Below are positions 18,190-27,945 of a stretch of 64,000 nt of DNA, one piece after another (the stretch's first letter is position 1; each line of letters starts with the position of its first letter). The position numbers were made by a program, and so were the translations under genes. The notes under the pieces are model-generated. The model ran no database searches and was not told the DNA's origin. It saw nothing but the letters and a program-made list of their open reading frames with translations. Source of the stretch: Rossellomorea aquimaris (GTDB taxonomy: Bacteria; Bacillota; Bacilli; Bacillales; Bacillaceae_B); NCBI RefSeq assembly GCF_001877785.1, contig NZ_MINN01000022.1, positions 22,490 to 86,489 on the forward strand, in the 5' to 3' direction.

Positions 18190-19869
18190 ATGGAGAAGAA
18201 ATGGTGGAAAGAAAGCGTCGTCTATCAAATTTATCCGAGAAGCTTCAAAGACAGTAACGGAGACGGGATCGGTGATTTGCAAGGAATCATCAGCAAGCTG
18301 GATTATCTGAAAGAACTGGGAGTCGGTGTCATCTGGCTGTCCCCCGTCTATGAATCCCCGAATGATGATAATGGATATGATATCAGCGATTACAAAGCCA
18401 TCATGGACGAATTCGGGACGATGGAAGACTGGGAAGAATTATTGGAAGGTCTGCACAAAAGAGGGATGAAGCTGATGATGGATCTTGTGGTCAATCATTC
18501 ATCGGATGAACATGCATGGTTCATTGAATCCAGGAAATCGAAAGACAACCCTTACAGGGATTATTACATCTGGCGTCCAGGCAAGGACGGAAATGAACCA
18601 AACAACTGGACTTCCTTCTTCAGCGGGTCGGCATGGCAGTATCATGAGGAGACTGACGAATATTTCCTTCATCTATTCAGTAAAAAGCAGCCTGACCTTA
18701 ACTGGGAAAATCCTGTTCTGAGAAATGAAATCTACGACATGATGAAATGGTGGCTCGATAAAGGGGTCGACGGATTCAGGATAAATGTGATCAACCTGAT
18801 CTCAAAAGAGGACGGTCTCCCAAGTACGCCTGGAGGAAAGAAATACGACTGGGGCGGGGATTACTTCATGAACGGTCCCCGTGTACATGAGTATCTGCAG
18901 GAAATGAACAGGGAAGTGCTCTCAAAATACGATATGATGACGGTCGGGGAATGCCCGGGGGCGTCCCCGGAGGATGCTGCCCGGTATGCCAATGAAGAAG
19001 GCACCGAGCTGAACATGATCTTTACCTTCGAACATATGGACCTCGACTCCGGTCCCGGCGGGAAGTGGGACGTCAAGGATTGGACGCTGGCCGATCTCAA
19101 GGATGTGATGACCAAATGGCAGAAGGATCTTGAAGGCAGGGGATGGAACAGCCTCTACCTTAACAATCACGATCAGCCAAGAATGGTCTCGAGATTCGGG
19201 AACGACCAGGAATACCGCGTTGAGTCGGCTAAGATGCTTGCCACCTTCCTTCACATGATGCAGGGGACACCTTACATCTATCAAGGGGAAGAATTGGGCA
19301 TGACCAATGTGAAATTCGACTCCCTGGAAGAGTACAACGATATCGAAATCCACAATATGTACCGTGAAAAAGTGACAGAAGGCGGAGAGGATCACGCCAA
19401 GATCATGGAAGCCATTTATCGCAAGGGGCGGGACAACGCAAGGACACCGATGCAGTGGGATGACAGTGAACACGCCGGGTTCACGATCGGAACACCGTGG
19501 CTGAAGGTCAATCCGAACTACAAGGAAATCAATGCGGAGAATGCGCTGAAAGACCCGTCATCCATCTTCTACTACTACAAGGAATTGAACCGCCTTCGCA
19601 AAGAGCATGATATTATCGTCTATGGCACGTACGACCTTATCCTTGAGGATAATCCACAGATCTATGCCTACACACGGTCACTCGGTGAAGAAAAGCTGGT
19701 CATCATGTGCAATTTCACAAAGGAAAATGCGACATGTACTTTGCCTGAAGATATCCAGTATGAATCGGCTTCCCTCTTGATCGGCAATTATGTCGAAGGG
19801 ACGGCAGAAGAGCGTTTAGAAGGACTTCAATTGAGGCCATATGAAGCGAGAGTTTATAGATTGAATTAA
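18190..19869 (+). CDS. GH13_31 alpha-glucosidase / oligo-1,6-glucosidase homologue with Asn at the nucleophile position
   Basis: The 559-residue protein has the full oligo-1,6-glucosidase architecture: WWKESVVYQIYPRSFKDSNG, GVIWLSPVYESPNDDNGYDI, DLVVNHSSDEHAWF, and TPMQWDDSEHAGFT near the C-terminus. The acid/base (Glu254 in TVGEC) and third carboxylate (Asp328 in NNHDQPR) are present. The nucleophile motif reads GFRINVINLIS, so residue 199 is Asn where family members have Asp (usual GFRMDVIN). One G-to-A change (GAT to AAT) would explain it. No signal peptide, so cytoplasmic. It would be expected to degrade imported isomalto-oligosaccharides. The substitution casts doubt on hydrolytic activity. 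ATG 18190 follows AGGAAGAGGGA. Confidence 0.9.
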   Translation: MEKKWWKESVVYQIYPRSFKDSNGDGIGDLQGIISKLDYLKELGVGVIWLSPVYESPNDDNGYDISDYKAIMDEFGTMEDWEELLEGLHKRGMKLMMDLVVNHSSDEHAWFIESRKSKDNPYRDYYIWRPGKDGNEPNNWTSFFSGSAWQYHEETDEYFLHLFSKKQPDLNWENPVLRNEIYDMMKWWLDKGVDGFRINVINLISKEDGLPSTPGGKKYDWGGDYFMNGPRVHEYLQEMNREVLSKYDMMTVGECPGASPEDAARYANEEGTELNMIFTFEHMDLDSGPGGKWDVKDWTLADLKDVMTKWQKDLEGRGWNSLYLNNHDQPRMVSRFGNDQEYRVESAKMLATFLHMMQGTPYIYQGEELGMTNVKFDSLEEYNDIEIHNMYREKVTEGGEDHAKIMEAIYRKGRDNARTPMQWDDSEHAGFTIGTPWLKVNPNYKEINAENALKDPSSIFYYYKELNRLRKEHDIIVYGTYDLILEDNPQIYAYTRSLGEEKLVIMCNFTKENATCTLPEDIQYESASLLIGNYVEGTAEERLEGLQLRPYEARVYRLN

Positions 19870-19980
19870 TAATAGGGAAAAGCAGGCGGGCGGGTACAGG
19901 TCCAGTTTGAAATTACAAACTTTTAATTAACAAACGAAATGTTTGAGCTATTCGCTGCGCAAACAATGTTATTTGCATAT

Positions 19981-20021
19981 AAAAGCGGTCAGAGAATGAT
20001 GTCCCTCTGACCGTTTTTTTT
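19981..20021 (+). terminator. Rho-independent terminator after the GH13 gene
   Basis: CGGTCAGAG at 19986 pairs with CTCTGACCG ending at 20013 across a short loop, followed by eight T. It ends the first transcription unit of the sugar locus. Confidence 0.9.
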
Positions 20022-20088
20022 AGCTGCCATTATTCGAATAAGAAGACCGGCAAGACAGTTCATCCTCGGGCGGGTTTTGGGTCTCTGT

Positions 20089-20379
20089 CTAAAACAAATC
20101 GGGTCTTCTCTGTGAAAAGTAATACGGACGACTTTCTATAAAATCAATCGCTTTATAATCACTTAAGGTTTCAGTTTTCTCTTCTTCAAATCGTTCATTT
20201 TCCTTACCGTCAAAGAATTTGCCTGTAGTAATCTTCGTAACCTCAATAGCACCGCCGGAAACACTCATTTCTATTTGATAACTATTTTTACTGTAACCAT
20301 CACTGTATGGTTGATACGTATGACTAATACCATCAAATTCTCCTGCTTTAAGGGCAGCTAAAACTTCTTCTCTTTTCAA
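20089..20379 (-). CDS. Hypothetical protein, about 96 aa
   Basis: This minus-strand gene interrupts the otherwise plus-strand sugar locus. TTG 20379 is chosen because AGAAAGGA lies at suitable spacing. A GTG at 20400 would add seven residues. The product is small and globular with LKREEVLAALKAGEFDGISH at the start and a beta-rich centre (YQIEMSVSGGAIEVTKITTG). It ends SRPYYFSQRRPDLF. The family is not recognised, and no signal or membrane segment is present. Confidence 0.6.
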   Translation of the reverse strand: MKREEVLAALKAGEFDGISHTYQPYSDGYSKNSYQIEMSVSGGAIEVTKITTGKFFDGKENERFEEEKTETLSDYKAIDFIESRPYYFSQRRPDLF

Positions 20380-20529
20380 TTGACCATTCCTTTCTGACAC
20401 AAGTGCGTCAATTATAACGTGCTAACACCAATTTTATATATATTTTCATTTCTTGATCAAAATTCATATTTTTTAAGCTTTTAATTTTCATACTGAAAGA
20501 GTGTTTTATATACACAAGTGAGTGTCATA

Positions 20530-20544
20530 AGTTAAGCGCTTTCA
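20530..20544 (+). promoter_or_regulatory. cre-like operator before the second half of the sugar locus
   Basis: GTTAAGCGCTTTCA contains the palindromic AAGCGCTT core of CcpA sites and shares AAGCGCTTTCA with the box at 8300-8310. It lies about 70 bp before the TTG start at 20612. Common control of both units by CcpA, or by one local repressor, is inferred. Confidence 0.55.
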
Positions 20545-20611
20545 TTCTAGCTATTCTACTGTCCGAAGGTTCTCTTTACAATAGGAAGTAAGAAGGGGAG
20601 GGGGAACGAAA

Positions 20612-21679
20612 TTGACAAAAAATCAATCAATCAGGGTCGGCCTGATCGGACTTGGCGGAATGGCCAATGCACACCGGAAGATGATCTCTGAACTGGAGCG
20701 GATTCAATTGAGCGCTCTTTGCGATGTGAACGATGAACTCCTGCATAAGGTGGGAGATGAAGAGGGAATCGGGAAAGAGAAGCGGTTCATTGAAATGGAG
20801 TCACTCATCCAGGATCCGGATGTTGATGCCGTCATTTCGATTGTGCCGAATGATCTGCATGCGAACGTATTGGAACTGTGCATCCGGCATCAGAAACCAA
20901 TTATGGCAGAAAAGCCGTTTACCTTGAATTTCAAGGAAGCGGAATATCTGGCGGAACTCTATGAGAAGACACCGATTCCCTGCATGGTCGGTTTTTCGTA
21001 CCGTTATATACCGGCTTTCAGATATGCGAAGAAACTGCTCCAAGAAAATAAGATCGGCACCCTCCGTCATATGGAGGTCCGTTATCTTCAATCGTTCGGT
21101 GCGCCGATCTTTGATGTCCCGTATTTATGGAGGTTTAATAAGGTGGTTACCGGGACCGGAGCACTCGGAGATCTCGGCGCCCATATGATTGACAGCGCAA
21201 GGTTCCTTGTCGGGGAATTCAAATCAGTATCTGCGTTAATGAGAACCTTTGTCCCCGAACGCAGGGATCCGGCAAGCGGCAGCATGCACAAAGTGGAAGT
21301 GGATGATTACGCCAGTTTCCTAGCCGAGCTTGAGAACGATGTGGCGGGCACATTCCTGACGACGAGGAATGCAATCGGTTCCGGGAATCAGCATGAAGTG
21401 ACGTTGTACGGAGATATCGGGACGATACACGTCAATTGTGAAAAACCGGATGAAGTTCTGTTTAGTTTAGTGGATGCCAAGGAGCTTAAAACAACGAAAG
21501 AGATCTTGGAAGTTCCGGCGGGCTACAGGCGCCAGCAGCTGGAGGATTTCATCGCTTTAGTGACTGGACAGGAGCAAGAAGGGATTCCTGACTTTCATGA
21601 TGGCTATCGAAATCAAAAAGTGCTGGAGCGCATCATCGAGTCAGCTGAAAAGGGCCGGTCAGTAAACATAGACGAATAG
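20612..21679 (+). CDS. Gfo/Idh/MocA family oxidoreductase (first of two)
   Basis: The 355-residue protein begins with a Rossmann nucleotide-binding motif (GLIGLGGMANAH), has the family's EKP motif (MAEKPFTLNF, near residue 98) and a C-terminal alpha/beta domain with GTGALGDLGAHMIDSARFLV. Members oxidise or reduce sugars and sugar derivatives with NAD(P). It starts with TTG after GGGGAGGGGG. It is followed 13 bp later by a second family member and then by a ThuA-like gene. The trio suggests oxidation of an imported glucoside, perhaps to a 3-keto form as known for ThuA/ThuB on trehalose. That link is inference. Confidence 0.9.
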   Translation: MTKNQSIRVGLIGLGGMANAHRKMISELERIQLSALCDVNDELLHKVGDEEGIGKEKRFIEMESLIQDPDVDAVISIVPNDLHANVLELCIRHQKPIMAEKPFTLNFKEAEYLAELYEKTPIPCMVGFSYRYIPAFRYAKKLLQENKIGTLRHMEVRYLQSFGAPIFDVPYLWRFNKVVTGTGALGDLGAHMIDSARFLVGEFKSVSALMRTFVPERRDPASGSMHKVEVDDYASFLAELENDVAGTFLTTRNAIGSGNQHEVTLYGDIGTIHVNCEKPDEVLFSLVDAKELKTTKEILEVPAGYRRQQLEDFIALVTGQEQEGIPDFHDGYRNQKVLERIIESAEKGRSVNIDE

Positions 21680-21692
21680 AAAGGAGATATGT

Positions 21693-22823
21693 ATGAGTGA
21701 TCAAAAAGTAAAGATTGCCGTCGCAGGAGCCGGTTCATTCACGGACCTGTGGTATCTTCCTATTTTGAAGAAACATCCCTCCGTCATCCTCAAGGCAATC
21801 TGCAGTCAAAATGGAACCAATGCAGACAGGCTGGCTGCCAAATACGGCATACCGTCAAGCTGCCGGTCCTACAGGGAAATGCTTGAAGAAGACATTGACG
21901 GCATCTGCATAGTGACCCCGAACGTCAGCCATCACGAGATTTCCTTGCTGGCAGCAGGAAAGCAAATCAATGTCATGTGCGAAAAGCCGTTAGCAATGAA
22001 CACTGAGCAGGCAAAGGCGATGAGGGAAGCGGCAGAACGAAACAACATCATCCATGGAGTGAATTTTACGTATCGGGAAAATCCAGCCGTCGTCCGGATG
22101 AAGGAACTGATTGAGGACGGGTTGATAGGCAGGGTATATGATGGCAAATTTGAGTATTCAGGTGATTACGGATTATCTGGACCGCCCGGATGGCGCGGCA
22201 CGAGTTCTGTGGGAGGAAGAGGCGGTGTTCTTGCTGACTTGGGTTCGCATCTCATAGACGCCGTCCACTATATCCTTGGTGAAAACATCGAGCATGTATC
22301 GGCTTCCCTTTCGTATTTGGAAGGCGGGAGTATGAAAAGGGCGGCCGACTTGGAAGATAAAGACCGTTCTGCGGATTCCGCCTTCTTCCAAGCTTCGTTT
22401 CCATCAGGAATCCAGGGATCCTTTTATACCAGCTGGGTTTCAACCCAGGGGGACCGGAACCAGACAATCGATCTGATGGTGAAAGGCGGGAAAGGGGCTC
22501 TGCAGCTCCTCTCCAGCGAATTGGGAATCAGGTTGAGGTACGCACCGGTAAACGGTCCCTGGGAGGATATAAAACTAGCAAACATATATCCGTGGGATGA
22601 TGCGGCCGAGCCATCCGAAGAACGATTCCGTCCATGGCGTTTTACTGAAAAGAACGAAATTTGGAAGTGGGTGGACGCCATAAACGAAAAGAAAGAACTG
22701 GACAGGCCGACATTCAGGGATGGTTACGTCGTACAGCGGGTGATCGATTCCGTTCTCTTATCCGATCAATTGAGAAAAGAAGTAGCCGTAAAAGAACTTG
22801 AAAAAATGGAGGAATCACAATGA
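21693..22823 (+). CDS. Gfo/Idh/MocA family oxidoreductase (second of two)
   Basis: The 376-residue protein has an N-terminal Rossmann motif ([15 protein letters not shown]), the EKP motif ([13 protein letters not shown] near residue 97) and [20 protein letters not shown] in the substrate-binding domain. It is diverged from the upstream family member, so the two probably have different substrates or act in sequence. A strong AAAGGAG precedes ATG 21693, and the stop overlaps the next start (ATGA), indicating translational coupling to the ThuA-like gene. Confidence 0.9.
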   Translation: MSDQKVKIAVAGAGSFTDLWYLPILKKHPSVILKAICSQNGTNADRLAAKYGIPSSCRSYREMLEEDIDGICIVTPNVSHHEISLLAAGKQINVMCEKPLAMNTEQAKAMREAAERNNIIHGVNFTYRENPAVVRMKELIEDGLIGRVYDGKFEYSGDYGLSGPPGWRGTSSVGGRGGVLADLGSHLIDAVHYILGENIEHVSASLSYLEGGSMKRAADLEDKDRSADSAFFQASFPSGIQGSFYTSWVSTQGDRNQTIDLMVKGGKGALQLLSSELGIRLRYAPVNGPWEDIKLANIYPWDDAAEPSEERFRPWRFTEKNEIWKWVDAINEKKELDRPTFRDGYVVQRVIDSVLLSDQLRKEVAVKELEKMEESQ

Positions 22824-23536
22824 TCAGAGTGACAATCTGGAATGAATATCGACATGAACAAACGAATCCGGCTGTACAGGAGATCTATCCTGCCGGCATC
22901 CATCAGGCGCTTGCCGGTTTCCTGCAGGAAGAGTTCGAAGTGAAGACAGCAACGCTTGATGAAGCGGAGCACGGGCTAACGGACAACATCCTCAATGAAA
23001 CCGATGTGCTGATCTGGTGGGGACATATCGCCCATGATGAAGTAAGTGACCACATTGTAGAGAAAGTGAAGGAACGGATCCTTGATGGGATGGGATTCAT
23101 CCCGCTGCACTCCGCCCATAATTCTAAAGTCTTCAAGGTGCTGATGGGCACCAGGACGGGCGAACTGAAGTGGCGTGAAGCCGATGATAAAGAAAGGCTT
23201 TGGGTTGTGGAGGAAGGTCATCCGATCGTGAACGGCATCCCGGAAGTCATCGAACTCGAGAATGAAGAAATGTACGGCGAGCGTTTCGGCATCCCGAAGC
23301 CTGACGAGCTCATTTTCATCAGCTGGTTCTCGGGTGGAGAGGTGTTCAGGAGCGGCTGTACATACCGGCGCGGAAGAGGGAAAATCTTTTACTTCAGACC
23401 GGGACATGAAACCTATCCGACGTATTATCACAAAGACATTCAGCAGGTGATCAGGAATGCGGTGCTGTGGGCAAGTCCTGAACAGGGTTCCCCTGAGCTG
23501 AAACTGGGGAATGTCCAGCCGCTCGAAAGCAGGTAA
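22820..23536 (+). CDS. ThuA-like protein (trehalose utilisation family)
   Basis: The 238-residue protein has the ThuA-like class-I-glutamine-amidotransferase-type fold: [10 protein letters not shown] at the start, [44 protein letters not shown], and [20 protein letters not shown] near the end. ThuA acts with the dehydrogenase ThuB in handling 3-keto-disaccharides in rhizobia. Here it is coupled to two Gfo/Idh/MocA genes, which supports a similar keto-glucoside route. The exact reaction is unproven for this subgroup. The start overlaps the previous stop by four bases. Confidence 0.88.
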   Translation: MIRVTIWNEYRHEQTNPAVQEIYPAGIHQALAGFLQEEFEVKTATLDEAEHGLTDNILNETDVLIWWGHIAHDEVSDHIVEKVKERILDGMGFIPLHSAHNSKVFKVLMGTRTGELKWREADDKERLWVVEEGHPIVNGIPEVIELENEEMYGERFGIPKPDELIFISWFSGGEVFRSGCTYRRGRGKIFYFRPGHETYPTYYHKDIQQVIRNAVLWASPEQGSPELKLGNVQPLESR

Positions 23537-23580
23537 ATACGGCAGGGTTCAGTCCCTGCCAATACATGAGGAGGAAGGAA

Positions 23581-26500
23581 ATGAATATCAATCGAAAATT
23601 GAAACTGCCTCTGGCCGGCCTGGTTGCCTTCAACCTTGCCCTGACACCATTCACGCTGCCCCAAGATGCTGCAGCCAAAGACAATCAAAAAGAGACCGTG
23701 CAAAAAGCCCAAAGCAAAAAAAATCTCCCGGCAGAACCGATCTCTGCATTCCTTGTAGACAAATCGAGGTATAATCCCGGTGAAAAAGTGAAGCTCTCCC
23801 TCTTATTCAACACCGAAAAAGAGTGGAAAGGCGATCTCCAACTAGAAGTCTATCATCTCAATGAAAAAGTCGCGGAGGGCAGCAAGAAGATCCACGTGAA
23901 AAACGGCCTGAAAGGGATAGAGGTGGATTGGACACCGCCGTCAGATGATTTTAAAGGATATCTAGTAAAAGCCTCATTCAAGGGATCCGACCAAATCGTC
24001 ACGGCAGCCATCGATGTCTCAAGTGACTGGACCCAGTATCCCCGTTATGGTTATGCAACCGAATTCCCTCAAGAAACAACAGCCGAAAGTGAAAAGAAGA
24101 TGAAGCAGCTGACCCAGGAGTATTATTTGAATGGATTCCAATTCTATGATTGGATGTGGCGCCATGATGTATCCGTCTACTCGAAGACCGACAGTGAAGG
24201 GAACCCCGTACTTGATGAAGACGGAAACTTCATCACTGAAGATATCGATAAAGACACGGCTTATAATGATCTGCTCGGACGCAAGCTTTATCCGATCACG
24301 GTGAAGCAGCAGATCGATGCAGCGCAGAAATACAATGCGGCAGCCATGGCTTATCAAATGAACTATGCCGCAAGGGAAAACTATGAAGCTTTCGGGGTGA
24401 AGAAGGAATGGGGACTGTATAAGAAGAATGCTAGTTTCCCGGACCCTTCTTTAAGCGACCAGGAAGGATTCTATTTCGACTGGGTGAACCCGCCGACCGG
24501 ACTCTACCTCCAGGACCCGGGGAACACCGAATGGCAGGAATACATCAACCGGGAGTTTGTGAGGGGTGTAAATGAATTCGGCTTCGACGGGATGCACCTC
24601 GATCAGTGGGGATTCCATGACAACGATTATCTTTATGACTATGAAGGCAATAAACGCCACTTCTCGAAAGACTATGATTCTCTTATCAACTCGGTAAAGG
24701 GCTCACTGACCGACAACGATAAATCCAAGAACTTTGTCACCTTCAATATGGTCGGGGGCAACGACGGATATAGTGACGTGCCGCGGCCGTCTACACAGAC
24801 CGACTTTGACTACAGCGAAATCTGGCAGGATAAAGATCACTACCGCGACTTACTGAAGGTAGTGGAAGAAACAAGGGAAACGAACGGCGGGAAAGCAGTC
24901 GTCATTGCCGGATACATGAACTACAAGCAGGCGACCGGCGAGCATTACAACGTCGCGGATGTAGAGGGAGTGCCGAGGTCCGAACATTTCATCTCCCGGA
25001 TTCAGAAGATGCCTGGATGGGTAGGGGATTTCGGGATGAAAGATGAAGACCAAATCATCTGGAAGGTCGATGCACCAGAGTCCGGCACCTATACGGTGGA
25101 CCTTAAGTACGGCCATGACAACGGGGAAAGCCCTGTCGGGAAAATCCACGTGAATGACGCTCTCGTAAAAGACGCGATTCCATTCAGTGAGAAGACCGGC
25201 TGGGGGAACCCGGTTGCGGAAACAAGCCTTACAGCCGATCTGCAAGAAGGGGAAAACGAGATCAAGCTGTCACTGAACACAAATAATTTATGGCTTAACG
25301 TAGACAGTCTCGTCCTTAAAAAAGAAGACTATGAGAAAGAGTATGAAGCAGAGGATGCTGAACTGATCAGCAGTAAAGTTGATAAGCATGGCCATGTATA
25401 CAATTTTGATACGGACGGCGATTTCATTGAATTCACCGTCGATGCCTCCGAAGCCGGAACATATCCGGTCAGCTTCCAGTACGGTGTGGAAAGCACAACG
25501 GTCAGCCGCCACCTGTATGTGAATGGGGAACTGGTGAGTGATTCTATCCAACTGGATCCGACTGGCGGGTGGGAATCGTTCCAAGCAACGGAAGAGACGT
25601 CGGTCAAGCTCAAATCAGGTGAGAACAAGATAAAACTGAAAGCCGACGGCGTCAATGATACAGGTGCAAAAATCGACTATCTATCTGTAGGGGAGGACCG
25701 TTATCAGGCAGAAAAAGCCGAAGTCGGCTGGGAACCATCACAGGAGCCGCTCATAAAAGCGGATGACGACGGAGTCACGGACTTCAAACAGCAGGGAGAC
25801 TTCATTTCCTTCCCGATGAATGCCGGGGAATCGAAAGAAACGGCCATTTCTGTCAGATATCAAAATCCTGGAGAAGAAACGAAACGCAGCATCTTTGTTA
25901 ATGGAAAGAAGGCAGGTATTATGACGCTGCCACCAACTGCAGAAAGTCAATGGGGAACAGCGGAAGTATCCATCTATCTGTACAACGGGGAAAATAAGAT
26001 TTCCATCCAGAAGGAAGAAGAAACTGAAGAAACAGGCATAGCCATCGATAAGATCGAATCTGGATCTCAAGTAATAGAAGCTGAAGAAGCGGAACTTGGC
26101 TGGCTTCCGGTCGTTTCAAGGACAAGCGAAGTATCGGTCGACCCTGGCTATACGAATAACTTCGGAAACAAAGGCCAGCGTGTCCTGTTCAACGTCAACA
26201 ATAAGGAAGAAACCGATACACTCAGCTTCAAATACAGGACGGCGAATAACCCTCATATCAACATCTATGTGGACGGAGAGCTGATTCCTTCCAATAATCA
26301 ATATGTGGACGGCAAGACGGTTTCCGAAACGGTTTTCTCAAGCACCCCGGGAGGCTGGGACGGAGCCATGGTGGAGAAGACCATCAACGCCAAGGTACCG
26401 CCTGGAGAGCATGAAGTGATCTTCGAAATGGCTTCAAACGGGGAATACATCAATCTCGACAGTATGAATGCAGGCGGCGTGGAGTATCAGGTGGAAGAAG

Positions 26501-27888
26501 CCGATTTTGCCCCTGAAGGCCATGGGATCACCACCACTACAGGGCATATCTATGACTTCAAGGATGAAGGCGACTTCCTGAACTTTGCCGTCGAAGTGCC
26601 TGAAGCCGGTTCATATGACTTGAAATGGAGATACAACAATGATTCAGCTTCAAAACGAGAGGCTCAACGTGCAGTCTTTGTCAACAAAGAGAAAGCGGGC
26701 GAGGTCGTATTTTCATCTTCGAATGGCTGGGAAGATCTTGAGATGAAGAATATTCAGCTGGAAGAAGGCCGGAACATCATCAGGATGGAAGTCCAGGATA
26801 TAGATGATGACGGCGTCAAGCTGGATTATCTTCAAATAGGAAATCAACGGATACATGCAGAAACGGCAGACAGTCTATCCCCGATGCACATCTATAAGGA
26901 TACACTGCTGAACTTTGGTCATACGGGCGATGAAGTGACCTTCGACGTCGATGTCACTGAAAAAGGGGAAACAAGTTTCATCTTCACGTATGCGAACGCC
27001 GGAAGCGACACGGAGCGAACCATCTATGTCGACGGCGAGCCTGTCCTTGATGAGAACGGCAAGCCCTACAAAGTCGTCTTTAAAAGCACCGGCAATATCG
27101 ATTCATACAGCGAAGACGGATATGTCGTACTGCCTGAGCTGTCGGCAGGAAAGCATGAAATCACACTGAAGCAGGAAGAAGGACAACAAGGAACGATCCA
27201 CCTGCGCCGTATGACCATCGGATTATTCGACGAACCTTCCGTCCGCCTGATGGACGCAGGCCTCGCCGCCATGGGAGCGACCCATATCGAAATCGGCACT
27301 GCCGAAAAATTCGAGGAAGGGCCGAACATGCTGGCTCACGAATACTACCCGAACCGCAGCAAGAAAATGAGCGGATCACTCAAAGAATCAATGAAAGACT
27401 ACTACAAATTCTTCGCCGCCTATGAAAACATTCTGTTCGACAGCACCCAGACAGATAAGCAAGTAAAAGTCGAGACCGGCGGGAAAGAAGTCAACGTGAG
27501 TGACAACGGCGAGCAGAACAGCATCTGGTCCATCGTCAGGGATAACAAGGACAATAAAGGCTTTGAAGATTATGAGGTCGTTCACCTTATCAATCTATTA
27601 AACAACGACTCGAACTGGAGAAACGCAGCTGCTAAGCCTGAGACTCAAAAAGAGCTGACGGTGAGATACCCGATTGGTCAGTCAGCTGAAGAACTGCCGA
27701 AACTTAAAGTTTATGCAGCAAGCCCTGACAAACGAGAAGGGATGATGGAGGAACTTGAGTACAGCTGGAATCAGGATGAATTGGTCATTACTGTTCCGAG
27801 CTTGGAGTATTGGGAGATCCTTGTGATTGATCGTGATGGGGTAGAGGGAGAAAAACCGTCGAAGATTAAGATTAAGAATAAGAAGTAA
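23581..27888 (+). CDS. Secreted multidomain GH66 enzyme with about six CBM35-like modules inserted in the catalytic domain
   Basis: The product is 1435 residues. ATG 23581 follows AGGAGGAAGG. The ATG at 23566 overlaps that site. A Sec signal peptide ends near TLPQDAAA (about residue 34). An Ig-like domain (residues about 55-145) is followed by the GH66 barrel with GFDGMHLDQWGF (candidate nucleophile Asp341) and DYSEIW (candidate acid/base Glu413). After GYMNY (444-448) the barrel is interrupted by about 765 residues of tandem beta-sandwich repeats. Approximate module starts are 463, 586, 709, 832, 970 and 1092. Most have an EAE/QAE-type opening and a D-Y/S-L-close, as in CBM35. The barrel resumes at DEPSVRLMDAG (1217) with MLAHEYYPN, then a C-terminal domain. 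Inferred role: extracellular dextran cleavage or cyclisation with multivalent glucan binding. Confidence 0.9.
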   Translation: MNINRKLKLPLAGLVAFNLALTPFTLPQDAAAKDNQKETVQKAQSKKNLPAEPISAFLVDKSRYNPGEKVKLSLLFNTEKEWKGDLQLEVYHLNEKVAEGSKKIHVKNGLKGIEVDWTPPSDDFKGYLVKASFKGSDQIVTAAIDVSSDWTQYPRYGYATEFPQETTAESEKKMKQLTQEYYLNGFQFYDWMWRHDVSVYSKTDSEGNPVLDEDGNFITEDIDKDTAYNDLLGRKLYPITVKQQIDAAQKYNAAAMAYQMNYAARENYEAFGVKKEWGLYKKNASFPDPSLSDQEGFYFDWVNPPTGLYLQDPGNTEWQEYINREFVRGVNEFGFDGMHLDQWGFHDNDYLYDYEGNKRHFSKDYDSLINSVKGSLTDNDKSKNFVTFNMVGGNDGYSDVPRPSTQTDFDYSEIWQDKDHYRDLLKVVEETRETNGGKAVVIAGYMNYKQATGEHYNVADVEGVPRSEHFISRIQKMPGWVGDFGMKDEDQIIWKVDAPESGTYTVDLKYGHDNGESPVGKIHVNDALVKDAIPFSEKTGWGNPVAETSLTADLQEGENEIKLSLNTNNLWLNVDSLVLKKEDYEKEYEAEDAELISSKVDKHGHVYNFDTDGDFIEFTVDASEAGTYPVSFQYGVESTTVSRHLYVNGELVSDSIQLDPTGGWESFQATEETSVKLKSGENKIKLKADGVNDTGAKIDYLSVGEDRYQAEKAEVGWEPSQEPLIKADDDGVTDFKQQGDFISFPMNAGESKETAISVRYQNPGEETKRSIFVNGKKAGIMTLPPTAESQWGTAEVSIYLYNGENKISIQKEEETEETGIAIDKIESGSQVIEAEEAELGWLPVVSRTSEVSVDPGYTNNFGNKGQRVLFNVNNKEETDTLSFKYRTANNPHINIYVDGELIPSNNQYVDGKTVSETVFSSTPGGWDGAMVEKTINAKVPPGEHEVIFEMASNGEYINLDSMNAGGVEYQVEEADFAPEGHGITTTTGHIYDFKDEGDFLNFAVEVPEAGSYDLKWRYNNDSASKREAQRAVFVNKEKAGEVVFSSSNGWEDLEMKNIQLEEGRNIIRMEVQDIDDDGVKLDYLQIGNQRIHAETADSLSPMHIYKDTLLNFGHTGDEVTFDVDVTEKGETSFIFTYANAGSDTERTIYVDGEPVLDENGKPYKVVFKSTGNIDSYSEDGYVVLPELSAGKHEITLKQEEGQQGTIHLRRMTIGLFDEPSVRLMDAGLAAMGATHIEIGTAEKFEEGPNMLAHEYYPNRSKKMSGSLKESMKDYYKFFAAYENILFDSTQTDKQVKVETGGKEVNVSDNGEQNSIWSIVRDNKDNKGFEDYEVVHLINLLNNDSNWRNAAAKPETQKELTVRYPIGQSAEELPKLKVYAASPDKREGMMEELEYSWNQDELVITVPSLEYWEILVIDRDGVEGEKPSKIKIKNKK

Positions 27889-27910
27889 CACCTTTAGTGG
27901 AATGTAATAA

Positions 27911-27945
27911 AAGAAGCAGCAGCTTACCGGCGTAAGTTGCTGCTT
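27911..27945. terminator. Bidirectional terminator
   Basis: GAAGCAGCAGCTTAC pairs with GTAAGTTGCTGCTTTC across a four-base loop. T-rich sequence lies on both sides. It ends the GH66 gene on the plus strand and overlaps the stop codon of the small minus-strand ORF at 27924. Confidence 0.85.

Noticed and set aside
18922..19473. 183-codon minus-strand open frame inside the GH13 gene
   Set aside because: The GH13 gene is clearly conserved on the plus strand. The antisense frame has no recognisable domain or start signal.
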